Shown here: piece after piece, positions 37,765 to 50,571 of the stretch
Layout: every line of letters begins with the position of its first letter
Numbering within the stretch: the stretch's first letter is position 1
NCBI RefSeq assembly: GCF_052857255.1
Contig: NC_135505.1
Location: forward strand, 44,036,520 to 44,100,519
Source: Amblyomma americanum
Lineage: Eukaryota > Arthropoda > Arachnida > Ixodida > Ixodidae
DNA length: 64,000 nt
Direction: 5' to 3'
Position numbers and translations under genes: made by a program
The notes under the pieces: model-generated
What the model saw: the letters and a program-made list of their open reading frames with translations, nothing else
Told to the model about the DNA's origin: nothing
Database searches by the model: none

Positions 37765-38924
37765 TCCGTGTTGGAGAAATTCCGTGTCGTAGAAACTCCG
37801 GGTCGGAGAAACTCCGTGTTGGAAAAAGTCCGTGTCGGAGAAACTCCGTGTTGGAGAAATTCCGTGTTGGAGAAACTCCGTTTTGGTGAAACTCCGTGTT
37901 GGTGAAATTCCTTGTTGGAGAAACTCCTTGTTGGAGAAACTCCGTGTATTAGAAACTCTGTGTTGGAAAAAATACGTGTTGGAGAAACTCCGTGTTGGGG
38001 ATACTCCGTGTTTTAGGAACTCCGTGTTGTAGAAACACGGTGTTGTAGAAACTCTGTGTTGGAGAAACTCCGTGTTGTAGAAACTCCGTGTTGGAGAAAC
38101 TGCGTGTTGCAGAAACTCCGTGTTGGAGAAATCCGTTTTGGTTAAACTCCGTGTTGGATAAACTCCGTGTTGGAGAAACTCCGTGTCGGAGAAACTCCGT
38201 GTCGGAGAAACATCGTTTTGGAGAAACTCCTTGTCGGAGAAACTTCGTGTTGGAGAAACTCCGTGTTGGAGAAACTTCGTGTTGATGAAACTCCTTGTTG
38301 GGGAAACTCCGAATTGAAGAAACTCAGTGTTGTAGAAACTCCGTGTTGGAGAAACTTCGTGTTGGAGAAACTCCGTGTTGGAGAAACTCCATGCTGGAGA
38401 AACTCCGTGTTGGAGAAACTCCGCGTTGGAGAAACTCCGTGTTTGAGAAACTCCGTGCTGGAGAAGCTCCGCGTTGCAGAAACGCCTTATTGGAGAAACT
38501 CCGTGTTGGAGAATCTCCGTATTGGAGAAACTCTGTCTTGGAGAAACTCCGAGTTGGAGAAACTCCGTGTTGGAGAAACTCCGTTTTGGAGAAATTTCGT
38601 GTTGGAGAAACTTCGTGTTGGGGAAACTCCGTGTTGGAGAAACTTCGTGTTGGAGAAACTGCGTGTTGGGGAAACTCCGTATTGGAGAAACTGCGTGTCA
38701 GAGAAACTTCGTGTTGGAGAAACTTCTTGTTGCAGAAAGTCTTTCTTAGTGAAACTCCGTGTTGGAGAAACTCCGTGTTGGAGAAACACAGTGTTCTAGA
38801 AACTCCGTGTTGAAAAAACTCCGTGTTGGAGAAACTCCGTGTTGGAGAAACACCGTGTTCTAGAAACTCCGTGTTGAAAAAATTTCGTGTTAGAGAAACT
38901 CCGTTTTGAAGACACTTCGTGTTG
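37753..38924 (+). repeat. 1.17-kb block with a fused HOR junction, copy 1
   Basis: It matches 43772-44943 at a constant offset of 6019. It contains the join near 38035 where the early HOR (gtattagaaac, gaaaaaatacg) meets gttgtagaaacacgg. The join is present in both copies. The right edge is at gaagacacttcgtgttg, where this copy continues with taaaaac and the other with gagaaactccgtgctgg. Confidence 0.82.
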
Positions 38925-41900
38925 TAAAAACTTCGTGTTGAAGAAACTTCTTGTTGGAGAAACACCGTGTTGGATAAACTCCGTGTTGGAGAAACTCCGT
39001 GTTGGAGAAACTCCGTTTTGTAGAAACTCCGTGTTGGAGCAACTCCCTGTCGGAGAACCTCCCTGTTGGAGAAACTCCGTGTTAGAGAAACTCCGTGTTG
39101 GGGAAACTCCGTGTTGGAGAAACTTCGTATTTCGGAAACTTCGTGTTGGGGAAACTCCGTGTTGGAGAAGCTCCGTGTTGGAGAAATTCCGTGTTGGAGA
39201 AACCCTGTGTTGGAGAAACTCCTTTTTGGAGGAACTCCTTGTTGGAGAAACTCCGTGTTGGAGAATCTCCGTGTTGGAGAAACTCCGTGTTGGAGAAATT
39301 CCGTGTTGGAGAAACACTGTGTTGTAGAAACTCAGTGTTGTAGATAGAAACTCCGTGTTTTAGAAACTGCGTGTTGGAGAAACTTCGTGTGGGAGAAACT
39401 CCGTGTTGGAGAAACTCCGTGTTGAAGAACCTCAGTGTTGGAGAAACTCTGTGTTGGAGAAACTCCGTGTTGTAGAAAATCCGTGTTGTAGAAACTCCGT
39501 GTTGTAGAAACTTCGTGTTGGAGAAACTCCGTTTTGAAGAAACTCCTTGTTGGAGAAACACCGTGTTGGATAAACTCCGTGTTGGAGAAACTTCGTGTTG
39601 GAGAAACTCCATGCTGTGGAAACTCCGTGTTGGAGAAACTCCGTTTTGGAGAAACTCCGTTTTGGAGCAACTCCCTGTTGGAGAAACTCCCTGTTGGAGA
39701 AACTCCGTGTTATAGAAACTCCGTGTTGGGGAAACTCCGTGTTGGAGAAACTTCGTATTTCGGAAATTTCGTGTTGGGGAAACTCCGTGTTGGAGAAACT
39801 CCGTGTTGGATAAACTCCGTGTTGGAGAAACTCCATGTTGTAGAAAATCCGTGTTGTAGAAACTCCGTGTTGGAGAAACTCCGTGTTGGAGGAACTCTTT
39901 GTTGGAGAAACTCCGTGTCTGAGAATCTCCGTGTTGGAGAAACTCCGTGTTGAAGAAAATCAGTGTTGTAGATAGAAACTCCGTGTTGGAGAAACTCCGT
40001 GTTGAAGAAAATCAGTGTTGGAGAAACTCTGTGTTGGAGAAACTGCGTGTTGTAGAAAATCCGTGTTGTACAAACTCCGTGTTGGAGAAACTCCCTGTCG
40101 GAGAAACTCCGCGTTGGTGAAACTTCTTGTTGGTGAAACTCCTTGTTGGAGATACTCCGTGTTGGAGAAACTCCGTGTTGGAGAAAATTTGTGTTGGAGA
40201 AACTGTGTTGGGGAAACTCCGTGTTGTAGAATCTCCGTAATAGAGAAACTCTGTGTTGGAGAAACTCCGTGTTGGGGAAACTCCGTGTTGGAGAAACTCC
40301 GTGTTTCGGAAACTCCATGTCGGAGAAACTCGGTGTTCGAGAATCTTTGTGTTGGAGAAACTCCTTGTCGGAGAAACTCTTTGTTGGAGAAATTCTTTGT
40401 TGGAGAAACTCCGTGTTGGAGAAATTCCGTGTTGGAGAAACTCCATGTAGGAGAAACTCCTTGTTGGAGAAACTCCGTGTTGGGGAAAATCCGTGTTGGA
40501 GAAATTCTGTTTTGGAGAACTTCGTGTTGGAGAATTTCCGTGTTGGAGAAACTCCGTGTTGGACATACTCCGTTTTGGAGAAACTCCTTGTTGGAAAAAC
40601 TCCGTGTTTGGGAAACTCCGTGTTGGAGAAACTTCGTGTGGGAGAAACTCCGTGTTGGAGAAACTCCGTGTTGAAGAAACTCAGTGTTGGAGAAACACCA
40701 TGTTGTAGAAAATCCGTGTTGTAGAAACTCCGTGTTGGAAAAAATCCGTGTCGGAGAAACTCCGGGTTTGAGAAACTTCTTGTTGGTGAAACTCCTTGTT
40801 GGAGATACTCCGTGTTGGAGAAACTCCGTATTGGAGAAAATTCGTGTTGGAGAAACTCTGTGTTGGGGAAACTCGGTGTTGTAGAAACTCCGTAATGGAG
40901 AAACTCTGTGTTGGAGAAACTCCGTGTTGGGGAAACTCCGTGTCGGAGAAACTCGGTGTTGGAGAAACTTTGTGTTGGAGAAACTCCTTGTCGGAGAAAC
41001 TCTTTGTTGGAGATATTTCTTGTTGGAGAAACTCCGTGTTGGGGAAATTCTGTGTTGGAGAAACTCCATGTAGGAGAAACTCCTTGTTGGAGAAACTCCG
41101 TGTTGGGGAATATCCGTGTTGGAGAAACTCCGTGTTGGTGAAACGTCGTGTCGGAGAATTTCCGTGTTGGAGAAACTCCGTGTTGGAGAAACTCCGTTTT
41201 GGAGAAACTCCTTGTTGGAAAAACTCCGTGTTGGGGAAACTCCGTGTTGGAGAAACTTCGTGTTGGGGAAACTTCGTGTTGGAGAAACTCCTTGTTGGAG
41301 AAACTCCGTGTTGGAGAAACTCCGTGTCGGAGAAACTCCGTGTTGGAGAAACTCTGTGTTGGGGAAACTACGTGCTGGAGAAACTCCTTGTTGGAGAAAC
41401 TCCTTGTTGAAGAATCTCTTTGTTGGAGAAACTCCTTGTTGGAGAAACTCCGTGTTGTAGAAATTCCGTGTTGGAGATACTCCGTGTTGGAGAAACTCCG
41501 TGTTCGAGAAACTCCTTGTTTAGGAACTCCTTGTTGGAGAAACTCCGTGTTGGAGAAACTCCGTGTAGGAGAAAGTCTGTGTTGGAGAAACTCCGTGTTG
41601 GTGAAACTCCGCGTTCTAGAAACTCCGTGTTGTAGAAACACGGTGTTGTAGAAACTCTGTGTTGGAGAAACTTCGTGTTGGAGAAACTCCGTGTTGTAGA
41701 AACTCCGTGTTGGAGAAACTCCGTGTTGCAGAAACTCCGTGTTGGAGAAATCCGTTTTGGTTAAACTCCGTGTTGGATAAACTCCGTGTCGAAGAAACTC
41801 CGTGTCGGAGAAACATCGTTTTGGAGAAACTCCTTGTCGGAGAAACTTCGTGTTGGAGAAACTCCGTGTTGGAGAAACTTCGTGTTGATGAAACTCCTTG

Positions 41901-42262
41901 TTGGGGAAACTCCGAATTGAAGAAACTCAGTGTTGTAGAAACTCCGTGTTGGAGAAACTTCGTGTTGGAGAAACTCCGTGTTGGAGAAACTCCATGCTGG
42001 AGAAACTCCGTGTTGGAGAAACTCCGCGTTGGAGAAACTCCGTGTTTGAGAAACTCCGTGCTGGAGAAGCTCCGCGTTGCAGAAACGCCTTATTGGAGAA
42101 ACTCCGTGTTGGAGAATCTCCGTATTGGAGAAACTCTGTCTTGGAGAAACTCCGAGTTGGAGAAACTCCGTGTTGGAGAAACTCCGTTTTGGAGAAATTT
42201 CGTGTTGGAGAAACTTCGTGTTGGGGAAACTCCGTGTTGGAGAAACTTCGTGTTGGAGAAAC
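38920..42262 (+). repeat. 3.2-kb block repeated at a 4.37-4.50-kb offset, copy 2
   Basis: Counterpart of 34550-37764. It retains the gtttcggaaac and catgtcgg units (about 40302-40330) that the first copy lacks, and it carries the shared tgtttaggaac one-base loss. Confidence 0.82.
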
Positions 42263-43724
42263 TGCGTGTTGGGGAAACTCCGTATTGGAGAAACTGCGTG
42301 TCAGAGAAACTTCGTGTTGGAGAAACTTCTTGTTGCAGAAAGTCTTTCTTAGTGAAACTCCGTGTTGGAGAAACTCCGTGTTGGAGAAACACAGTGTTCT
42401 AGAAACTCCGTGTTGAAAAAACTCCGTGTTGGAGAAACTCCGTGTTGGAGAAACACCGTGTTCTAGAAACTCCGTGTTGAAAAAATTTCGTGTTAGAGAA
42501 ACTCCGTTTTGAAGACACTTCGTGTTGGAGAAACTCCGTGCTGGAGAAACTGTGTTGGAGAAACTTCGTGTTGGATAAACTCCGTGTTGGAAAATCTCCG
42601 TGTTATAGAAACTCTGTGTTGGAGAAACTCCATGTTGGAGAAACTCAGTGTTGGAGAAACTGCGTGTTGTAGAAACTTCGTGTTGTAAAAACTTCGTGTT
42701 GAAGAAACTTCTTGTTGGAGAAACACCGTGTTGGATAAACTCCGTGTTGGAGAAACTCCGTGTTGGAGAAACTCCGTTTTGTAGAAACTCCGTGTTGGAG
42801 CAACTCCCTGTTGGAGAACCTCCCTGTTGGAGAAACTCCGTGTTAGAGAAACTCCGTGTTGGGGAAACTCCGTGTTGGAGAAACTTCGTATTTCGGAAAC
42901 TTCGTGTTGGGGAAACTCCGTGTTGGAGAAACTCCGTGTTGGAGAAATTCCGTGTTTGGAGAAACCCTGTGTTGGAGAAACTCCTTTTTGGAGGAACTCC
43001 TTGTTGGAGAAACTCCGTGTTGGAGAATCTCCGTGTTGGAGAAACTCCGTGTTGGAGAAATTCCGTGTTGGAGAAACACTATGTTGTAGAAACTCCGTGT
43101 TGTAGATAGAAACTCCGTGTTTTAGAAACTCCGTGTTGGAGAAACTTCGTGTGGGAGAAACTCCGTGTTGGAGAAACTCCGTGTTGAAGAAACTCAGTGT
43201 TGGAGAAACTCTGTGTTGGAGAAACTCCGTGTTGTAGAAAATCCGTGTTGTAGAAACTCCGTGTTGGAGAAACTTCGTGTTGGAGAAACTCCGTTTTGAA
43301 GAAACTTCGTGATGGAGAAACTCCGTGCTGGAGAAACTGTGTTGGATAAACTTCGTGTTGGAGAATTTTCGTGTTGGAGAAACTCCGTGTTGGAGAAACT
43401 ATGTTTTGGAGAAACTCCTTGTTGGAAAAACTTCGTGTTGGGGAAACTCCGTGTTGGAGAAACTTCGTGTTGGGGAAACTCCGTGTTGGGGACACTCCGT
43501 GTTGGAGAAACTCCGTGTTGGAGGAAGACCGTGTTGGAGAAACTCCTTGTTGCAGAAATTCTTTGTTGGAGAAACTCCTTGTTGGAGAAACTCCGTCTTG
43601 TAGAAACACCGTGTTGAAGACACTCCGTGTCGGAGAAACTTCGTGTCGAAGAAACTCCGTGTCGGAGAAACTCCCTGTCGGAGAGACTCCGTGTTGGAGA
43701 AACTCCGTGTTGGAGAACCTCCGT

Positions 43725-46124
43725 GCTGAAGTAACTCCGTGTTCGAGAAACTCCGTGTTGGAGAAACTCCGTGTTGGAGAAACTCCGTGTTGGAGAAATT
43801 CCGTGTCGTAGAAACTCCGGGTCGGAGAAACTCCGTGTTGGAAAAAGTCCGTGTCGGAGAAACTCCGTGTTGGAGAAATTCCGTGTTGGAGAAACTCCGT
43901 TTTGGTGAAACTCCGTGTTGGTGAAATTCCTTGTTGGAGAAACTCCTTGTTGGAGAAACTCCGTGTATTAGAAATTCTGTGTTGGAAAAAATACGTGTTG
44001 GAGAAACTCCGTGTTGGGGATACTCCGTGTTTTAGAAACTCCGTGTTGTAGAAACACAGTGTTGTAGAAACTCTGTGTTGGAGAAACTCCGTGTTGTAGA
44101 AACTCCGTGTTGGAGAAACTGCGTGTTGCAGAAACTCCGTGTTGGAGAAATCCGTTTTGGTTAAACTCCGTGTTGGATAAACTCCGTGTTGGAGAAACTC
44201 CGTGTCGGAGAAACTCCGCGTCGGAGAAACATCGTTTTGGAGAAACTCCTTGTCGGAGAAACTTCGTGTTGGAGAAACTCCGTGTTGGAGAAACTTCGTG
44301 TTGATGAAACTCCTTGTTGGGGAAACTCCGAATTGAAGAAACTCAGTGTTGTAGAAACTCCGTGTTGGAGAAACTTCGTGTTGGAGAAACTCCGTGTTGG
44401 AGAAACTCCATGCTGGAGAAACTCCGTGTTGGAGAAACTCCGCGTTGGAGAAACTCCGTGTTTGAGAAACTCCGTGCTGGAGAAGCTCCGCGTTGCAGAA
44501 ACGCCTTATTGGAGAAACTCCGTGTTGGAGAATCTCCGTATTGGAGAAACTCTGTCTTGGAGAAACTCCGAGTTGGAGAAACTCCGTGTTGGAGAAACTC
44601 CGTTTTGGAGAAATTTCGTGTTGGAGAAACTTCGTGTTGGGGAAACTCCGTGTTGGAGAAACTTCGTGTTGGAGAAACTGCGTGTTGGGGAAACTCCGTA
44701 TTGGAGAAACTGCGTGTCAGAGAAACTTCGTGTTGGAGAAACTTCTTGTTGCAGAAAGTCTTTCTTAGTGAAACTCCGTGTTGGAGAAACTCCGTGTTGG
44801 AGAAACACAGTGTTCTAGAAACTCCGTGTTGAAAAAACTCCGTGTTGGAGAAACTCCGTGTTGGAGAAACACCGTGTTCTAGAAACTCCGTGTTGAAAAA
44901 ATTTCGTGTTAGAGAAACTCCGTTTTGAAGACACTTCGTGTTGGAGAAACTCCGTGCTGGAGAAACTGTGTTGGAGAAACTTCGTGTTGGATAAACTCCG
45001 TGTTGGAAAATCTCCGTGTTATAGAAACTCTGTGTTGGAGAAACTCCATGTTGGAGAAACTCAGTGTTGGAGAAACTGCGTGTTGTAGAAACTTCGTGTT
45101 GTAAAAACTTCGTGTTGAAGAAACTTCTTGTTGGAGAAACACCGTGTTGGATAAACTCCGTGTTGGAGAAACTCCGTGTTGGAGAAACTCCGTTTTGTAG
45201 AAACTCCGTGTTGGAGCAACTCCCTGTTGGAGAACCTCCCTGTTGGAGAAACTCCGTGTTAGAGAAACTCCGTGTTGGGGAAACTCCGTGTTGGAGAAAC
45301 TTCGTATTTCGGAAACTTCGTGTTGGGGAAACTCCGTGTTGGAGAAACTCCGTGTTGGAGAAATTCCGTGTTTGGAGAAACCCTGTGTTGGAGAAACTCC
45401 TTTTTGGAGGAACTCCTTGTTGGAGAATCTCCGTGTTGGAGAAACTCCGTGTTGGAGAAATTCCGTGTTGGAGAAACACTGTGTTGTAGAAACTCCGTGT
45501 TGTAGATAGAAACTCCGTGTTTTAGAAACTCCGTGTTGGAGAAACTTCGTGTGGGAGAAACTCCGTGTTGGAGAAACTCCGTGTTGAAGAAACTCAGTGT
45601 TGGAGAAACTCTGTGTTGGAGAAACTCCGTGTTGTAGAAAATCCGTGTTGTAGAAACTCCGTGTTGGAGAAACTTCGTGTTGGAGAAACTCCGTTTTGAA
45701 GAAACTTCGTGATGGAGAAACTCCGTGCTGGAGAAACTGTGTTGGATAAACTTCGTGTTGGAGAATTTTCGTGTTGGAGAAACTCCGTGTTGGAGAAACT
45801 ATGTTTTGGAGAAACTCCTTGTTGGAAAAACTTCGTGTTGGGGAAACTCCGTGTTGGAGAAACTTCGTGTTGGGGAAACTCCGTGTTGGGGACACTCCGT
45901 GTTGGAGAAACTCCGTGTTGGAGGAAGACCGTGTTGGAGAAACTCCTTGTTGCAGAAATTCTTTGTTGGAGAAACTCCTTGTTGGAGAAACTCCGTCTTG
46001 TAGAAACACCGTGTTGAAGACACTCCGTGTCGGAGAAACTTCGTGTCGAAGAAACTCCGTGTCGGAGAAACTTCCTGTCGGAGAGACTCCGTGTTGGAGA
46101 AACTCCGTGTTGGAGAACCTCCGT
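43725..46124 (+). repeat. Truncated HOR copy h (2,400 bp)
   Basis: It starts with a mutated landmark (gctgaagtaac). At about 44050 it joins the early HOR to the gttgtagaaacacag/ttggttaaac segment, then passes through cttattgg (44505), ctttcttag, gtatttcgga, the 20-bp unit (45502) and gaggaagaccg. It closely matches 41.9-43.7 kb at an offset of 2,416 bp, falling to 2,400 after one 16-bp unit is lost near 45425. The join at 44050 is the same as the one at 38035, so the deletion arose once and was then copied. Confidence 0.8.
43772..44943 (+). repeat. 1.17-kb block with a fused HOR junction, copy 2
   Basis: Counterpart of 37753-38924. It differs by a few substitutions, for example cacagtg for cacggtg near 44056 and ccgcgtcgg for ccgtgtcgg near 44218. 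Confidence 0.82.
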
Positions 46125-48841
46125 GCTGGAGTAACTCCGTGTTCGAGAAACTCCGTGTTGGAGAAACTCCGTGTTGGAGAAATTCCGTGTCGTAGAAACT
46201 CCTTGTCGGAGAAACTCCGTGTTGGAAAAAGTCCGTGTCGGAGAAACTCCGTGTTGGAGAAATTCCGTGTTGGAGAAACTCCGTTTTGGTGAAACTCCGT
46301 GTTGGTGAAACTCCTTGTTGGAGAAACTCCTTGTTGGAGAAACTCCGTGTATTAGAAACTCTGTGTTGGAAAAAATACGTGTTGGAGAAACTCCGTGTTG
46401 GGGATACTTCGTGTTTTAGAAACTCCGTGTTGTAGAAACTCTACGTTGGAGCAACTCCGTGTAGGAGAAACTCCGTTTTGCAGAAACTTCGTGTTGGAGA
46501 AACTCCGTGTTGGAGAACTCCGTGTTGGGGAAACTCCGTGTTGGAGAAACTTCGTATTGGGGAAATTCCGTGTTGGAGAAACTCCCTTTTGAAGAAACTT
46601 CGTGTTGTAGAAACTCCGTGCTGGAGAAACTGTGTTGGAGAAACATCGTGTTGGATAAACTCCGTGTTGGAGAATCTCCGTGTTATAGAAACTCTGTGTT
46701 GGAGAAACTGCGTGTTGTAGAAACTTCGTGTTGTAAAAACTTCGTGTTGAAGAAACTTCTTGTTGGAAAAACACCGTGTTGGATAAACTCCGTGTTGGAG
46801 AAACTCCGTGTTGGAGAAACTCCGTTTTGTAGAAACTCCGTGTTGGAGCAACTCCCTGTCGGAGAACCTCCCTGTTGGAGAAACTCCGTGTTAGAGAAAC
46901 TCCGTGTTGGGGAAACTCCGTGTTGGAGAAACTTCGTATTTCGGAAACTTCGTGTTGGGGAAACTCCGTGTTGGAGAAACTCCGTGTTGGAGAAATTCCG
47001 TGTTGGAGAAACCCTGTGTTGGAGAAACTCCTTTTTGGAGGAACTCCTTGTTGGAGAAACTCCGTGTTGGAGAATCTCCGTGTTGGAGAAACTCCGTGTT
47101 GGAGAAATTCCGTGTTGGAGAAACACTGTGTTGTAGAAACTCAGTGTTGTAGATAGAAACTCCGTGTTTTAGAAACTGCGTGTTGGAGAAACTTCGTGTG
47201 GGAGAAACTCCGTGTTGGAGAAACTCCGTGTTGAAGAACCTCAGTGTTGGAGAAACTCTGTGTTGGAGAAACTCCGTGTTGTAGAAAATCCGTGTTGTAG
47301 AAACTCCGTGTTGTAGAAACTTCGTGTTGGAGAAACTCCGTTTTGAAGAAACTCCTTGTTGGAGAAACACCGTGTTGGATAAACTCCGTGTTGGAGAAAC
47401 TTCGTGTTGGAGAAACTCCATGCTGTGGAAACTCCGTGTTGGAGAAACTCCGTTTTGGAGAAACTCCGTTTTGGAGCAACTCCCTGTTGGAGAAACTCCC
47501 TGTTGGAGAAACTCCGTGTTATAGAAACTCTGTGTTGGGGAAACTCCGTGTTGGAGAAACTTCGTATTTCGGAAATTTCGTGTTGGGGAAACTCCGTGTT
47601 GGAGAAACTCCGTGTTGGAGAAACTCCATGTTGTAGAAAATCCGTGTTGTAGAAACTCCGTGTTGGAGAAACTCCGTGTTGGAGGAACTCTTTGTTGGAG
47701 AAACTCCGTGTCTGAGAATCTCCGTGTTGGAGAAACTCCGTGTTGAAGAAAATCAGTGTTGTAGATAGAAACTCCGTGTTGGAGAAACTCCGTGTTGAAG
47801 AAAATCAGTGTTGGAGAAACTCTGTGTTGGAGAAACTGCGTGTTGTAGAAAATCCGTAATGGAGAAACTCTGTGTTGGAGAAACTCCGTGTTGGGGAAAC
47901 TCCGTGTCGGAGAAACTCGGTGTTGGAGAAACTTTGTGTTGGAGAAACTCCTTGTCGGAGAAACTCTTTGTTGGAGATATTTCTTGTTGGAGAAACTCCG
48001 TGTTGGGGAAATTCTGTGTTGGAGAAACTCCATGTAGGAGAAACTCCTTGTTGGAGAAACTCCGTGTTGGGGAATATCCGTGTTGGAGAAACTCCGTGTT
48101 GGAGAAACGTCGTGTTGGAGAATTTCCGTGTTGGAGAAACTCCGTGTTGGAGAAACTCCGTTTTGGAGAAACTCCTTGTTGGAAAAACTCCGTGTTGGGG
48201 AAACTCCGTGTTGGAGAAACTTCGTGTTGGGGAAACTCCGTGTTGGAGAAACTCCTTGTTTGAGAAACTCCGTGTTGGAGAAACTCCGTGTCGGAGAAAC
48301 TCCGTGTTGGAGAAACTCTGTGTTGGGGAAACTACGTGCTGGAGAAACTCCTTGTTGGAGAAACTCCTTGTTGAAGATCTCTTTGTTGGAGAAACTCCTT
48401 GTTGGAGAAACTCCGTGTTGTAGAAATTCCGTGTTGGAGATACTCCGTGTTGGAGAAACTCCGTGTTCGAGAAACTCCTTGTTGGAGGAACTCCTTGTTG
48501 GAGAAACTCCGTGTTCGAGAAACTCCGTGTAGGAGAAAGTCTGTGTTGGAGAAACTCCGTGTTGGTGAAACTCCGCGTTCTAGAAACTCCGTGTTGTAGA
48601 AACACGGTGTTGTAGAAACTCTGTGTTGGAGAAACTTCGTGTTGGAGAAACTCCGTGTTGTAGAAACTCCGTGTTGGAGAAACTCCGTGTTGCAGAAACT
48701 CCGTGTTGGAGAAATTCGTTTTGGTTAAACTCCGTGTTGGATAAACTCCGTGTCGAAGAAACTCCGTGTCGGAGAAACATCGTTTTGGAGAAACTCCTTG
48801 TCGGAGAAACTTCGTGTTGGAGAAACTCCGTGTTGGAGAAA

Positions 48842-50545
48842 CTCCGTGTTTGAGAAACTCCGTGCTGGAGAAGCTCCGCGTTGCAGAAACGCCTTATTGA
48901 AGAAACTCCGTGTTGGAGAATCTCGGTATTGGAGAAACTCTGTCTTGGAGAAACTCCGAGTTGGAGAAACTCCGTTTTGGAGAAATTTCGTGTTGAGAAA
49001 CTTCGTGTTGGGGAAACTCCGTGTTGGAGAAACTTCGTGTTGGAGAAACGGCGTGTTGGGGAAACTCCGTATTGGAGAAACTGCGTGTCGGAGAAACTTC
49101 GTGTTGGAGAAACTTCTTGTTGCAGAAAGTCTTTCTTAGTGAAACTCCGTGTTGGAGAAACAGTGTTCTAGAAACTCCGTGTTGAAAAAACTCCGTGTTG
49201 GAGAAACTCCGTGTTGGAGAAACACCGTGTTCTAGAAACTCCGTGTTGAAAAAAATTCGTGTTAGAGAAACTCCGTTTTGAAGAAACTTCGTGTTGGAGA
49301 AACTCCGTGCTGGAGAAACTGTGTTGGAGAAACTTCGTGTTGGATAAACTCCGTGTTGGAGAATCTCCGTGTTATAGAAACTCTGTGTTGGAGAAACTCC
49401 ATGTTGGAGAAACTCTGTGTTGGAGAAACTGCGTGTTGTAGAAACTTCGTGTTGTAAAAACTTCGTGTTGAAGAAACTTCTTGTTGGAGAAACACCGTGT
49501 TGGATAAACTCCGTGTTGGAGAAACTCCGTGTTGGAGAAACTCCGTTTTGTAGAAACTCCGTGTTGGAGCAACTCCCTGTTGGAGAACCTCCCTGTTGGA
49601 GAAACTCCGTGTTAGAGAAACTTCGTATTTCGGAAACTTCGTGTTGGGGAAACTCCGTGTTGGAGAAACTTCGTGTGGGAGAAACTCCGTGTTGGAGAAA
49701 CTCCGTGTTGAAGAAACTCAGTGTTGGAGAAACTCTGTGTTGGAGAAACACCATGTTGTAAAAAATCCGTGTTGTAGAAACTCCGTGTTGGAAAAAATTT
49801 GTGTCGGAGAAACTCCGGGTTTGAGAAACTTCTTGTTGGTGAAACTCCTTGTTGGAGATACTCCGTATTGGAGAAAATTCGTGTTGGAGAAACTCTGTGT
49901 TGGGGAAACTCGGTGTTGTAGAAACTCCGTAATGGAGAAACTCTGTGTTGGAGAAACTCCGTGTTGGGGAAACTCCGTGTCGGAGAAACTCGGTGTTGGA
50001 GAAACTTTGTGTTGGAGAAACTCCTTGTCGGAGAAACTCTTTGTTGGAGATATTTCTTGTTGGAGAAACTCCGTGTTGGGGAAATTCTGTGTTGGAGAAA
50101 CTCCATGTAGGAGAAAGAAACTCCGTGTTGGGGAATATCCGTGTTGGAGAAACTCCGTGTTGGGGAATATCCGTGTTGGAGAAACTCCGTGTTGGAGAAA
50201 CGTCGTGTTGGAGAATTTCCGTGTTGGAGAAACTCCGTGTTGGAGAAACTCCGTGTTGGAGAAACTCCGTTTTGGAGAAACTCCTTGTTGGAAAAACTCC
50301 GTGTTGGGGAAACTCCGTGTTGGAGAAACTTCGTGTTGGGGAAACTCCGTGTTGGAGAAACTCCTTGTTGGAGAAACTCCGTGTTGGAGAAACTCCGTGT
50401 CGGAGAAACTCCGTGTTGGAGAAACTCCGTGTTGGAGAAACTTCGTGTTGGGGAAACTACGTGCTGGAGAAACTCCTTGTTGGAGAAACTCCTTTTTGAA
50501 GAATCTCTTTGTTGGAGAAACTCCTTGTTGGAGAAACTCCATGTT
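48842..50545 (+). repeat. Truncated HOR module with shared fusion junctions, copy 1
   Basis: It contains cttattga (48893), the gttgagaaacttcg one-base loss (about 48990), gaaacagtgttctag (about 49158), a fusion near 49665 from the gtatttcgga segment to gtgtgggagaaac and gtaatggag, and a 12-bp deletion giving aggagaaagaaactcc at 50109. The same features recur at about 55.2-57.1 and 62.2-63.6 kb. A 32-bp unit pair (gttggggaatatcc) is doubled near 50128-50175. Confidence 0.82.
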
Positions 50546-50571
50546 GTAGAAAATCCGTGTTGTAGAAACTC

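Larger units (their letters stand above)
33960..43724 (+). repeat. Compound HOR copy g (9,765 bp)
   Basis: No gctggagtaac landmark occurs for 9.8 kb, but cttattgg occurs at 37591, 38486 and 42089, so this is more than one shortened HOR fused together. The first pass runs normally to cttattgg at 37591, then joins at about 37764 to the early-HOR segment (gtcgtagaaactccgggtcgg, gtattagaaac at 37945). At about 38035 it joins to the gttgtagaaacacgg/ttggttaaac segment. At about 38924 it joins to gttgtaaaaac and runs a second near-complete pass to 43724. All joins fall within monomers and leave no foreign sequence. Confidence 0.78.

Noticed and set aside
50109..50124. GAAAGAAACT as an interferon-stimulated response element
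   Set aside because: The spacing between the GAAA cores is wrong for an ISRE, and the motif arises from a 12-bp deletion joining two monomers.
49596..50549. Plus-strand open frames of about 310-320 codons (also 30003-30938 and 32400-33341)
   Set aside because: Same cause: the repeat translated in cycling frames gives Cys/Trp/Arg-rich 16-residue repeats, with no feature beyond the repeat itself.
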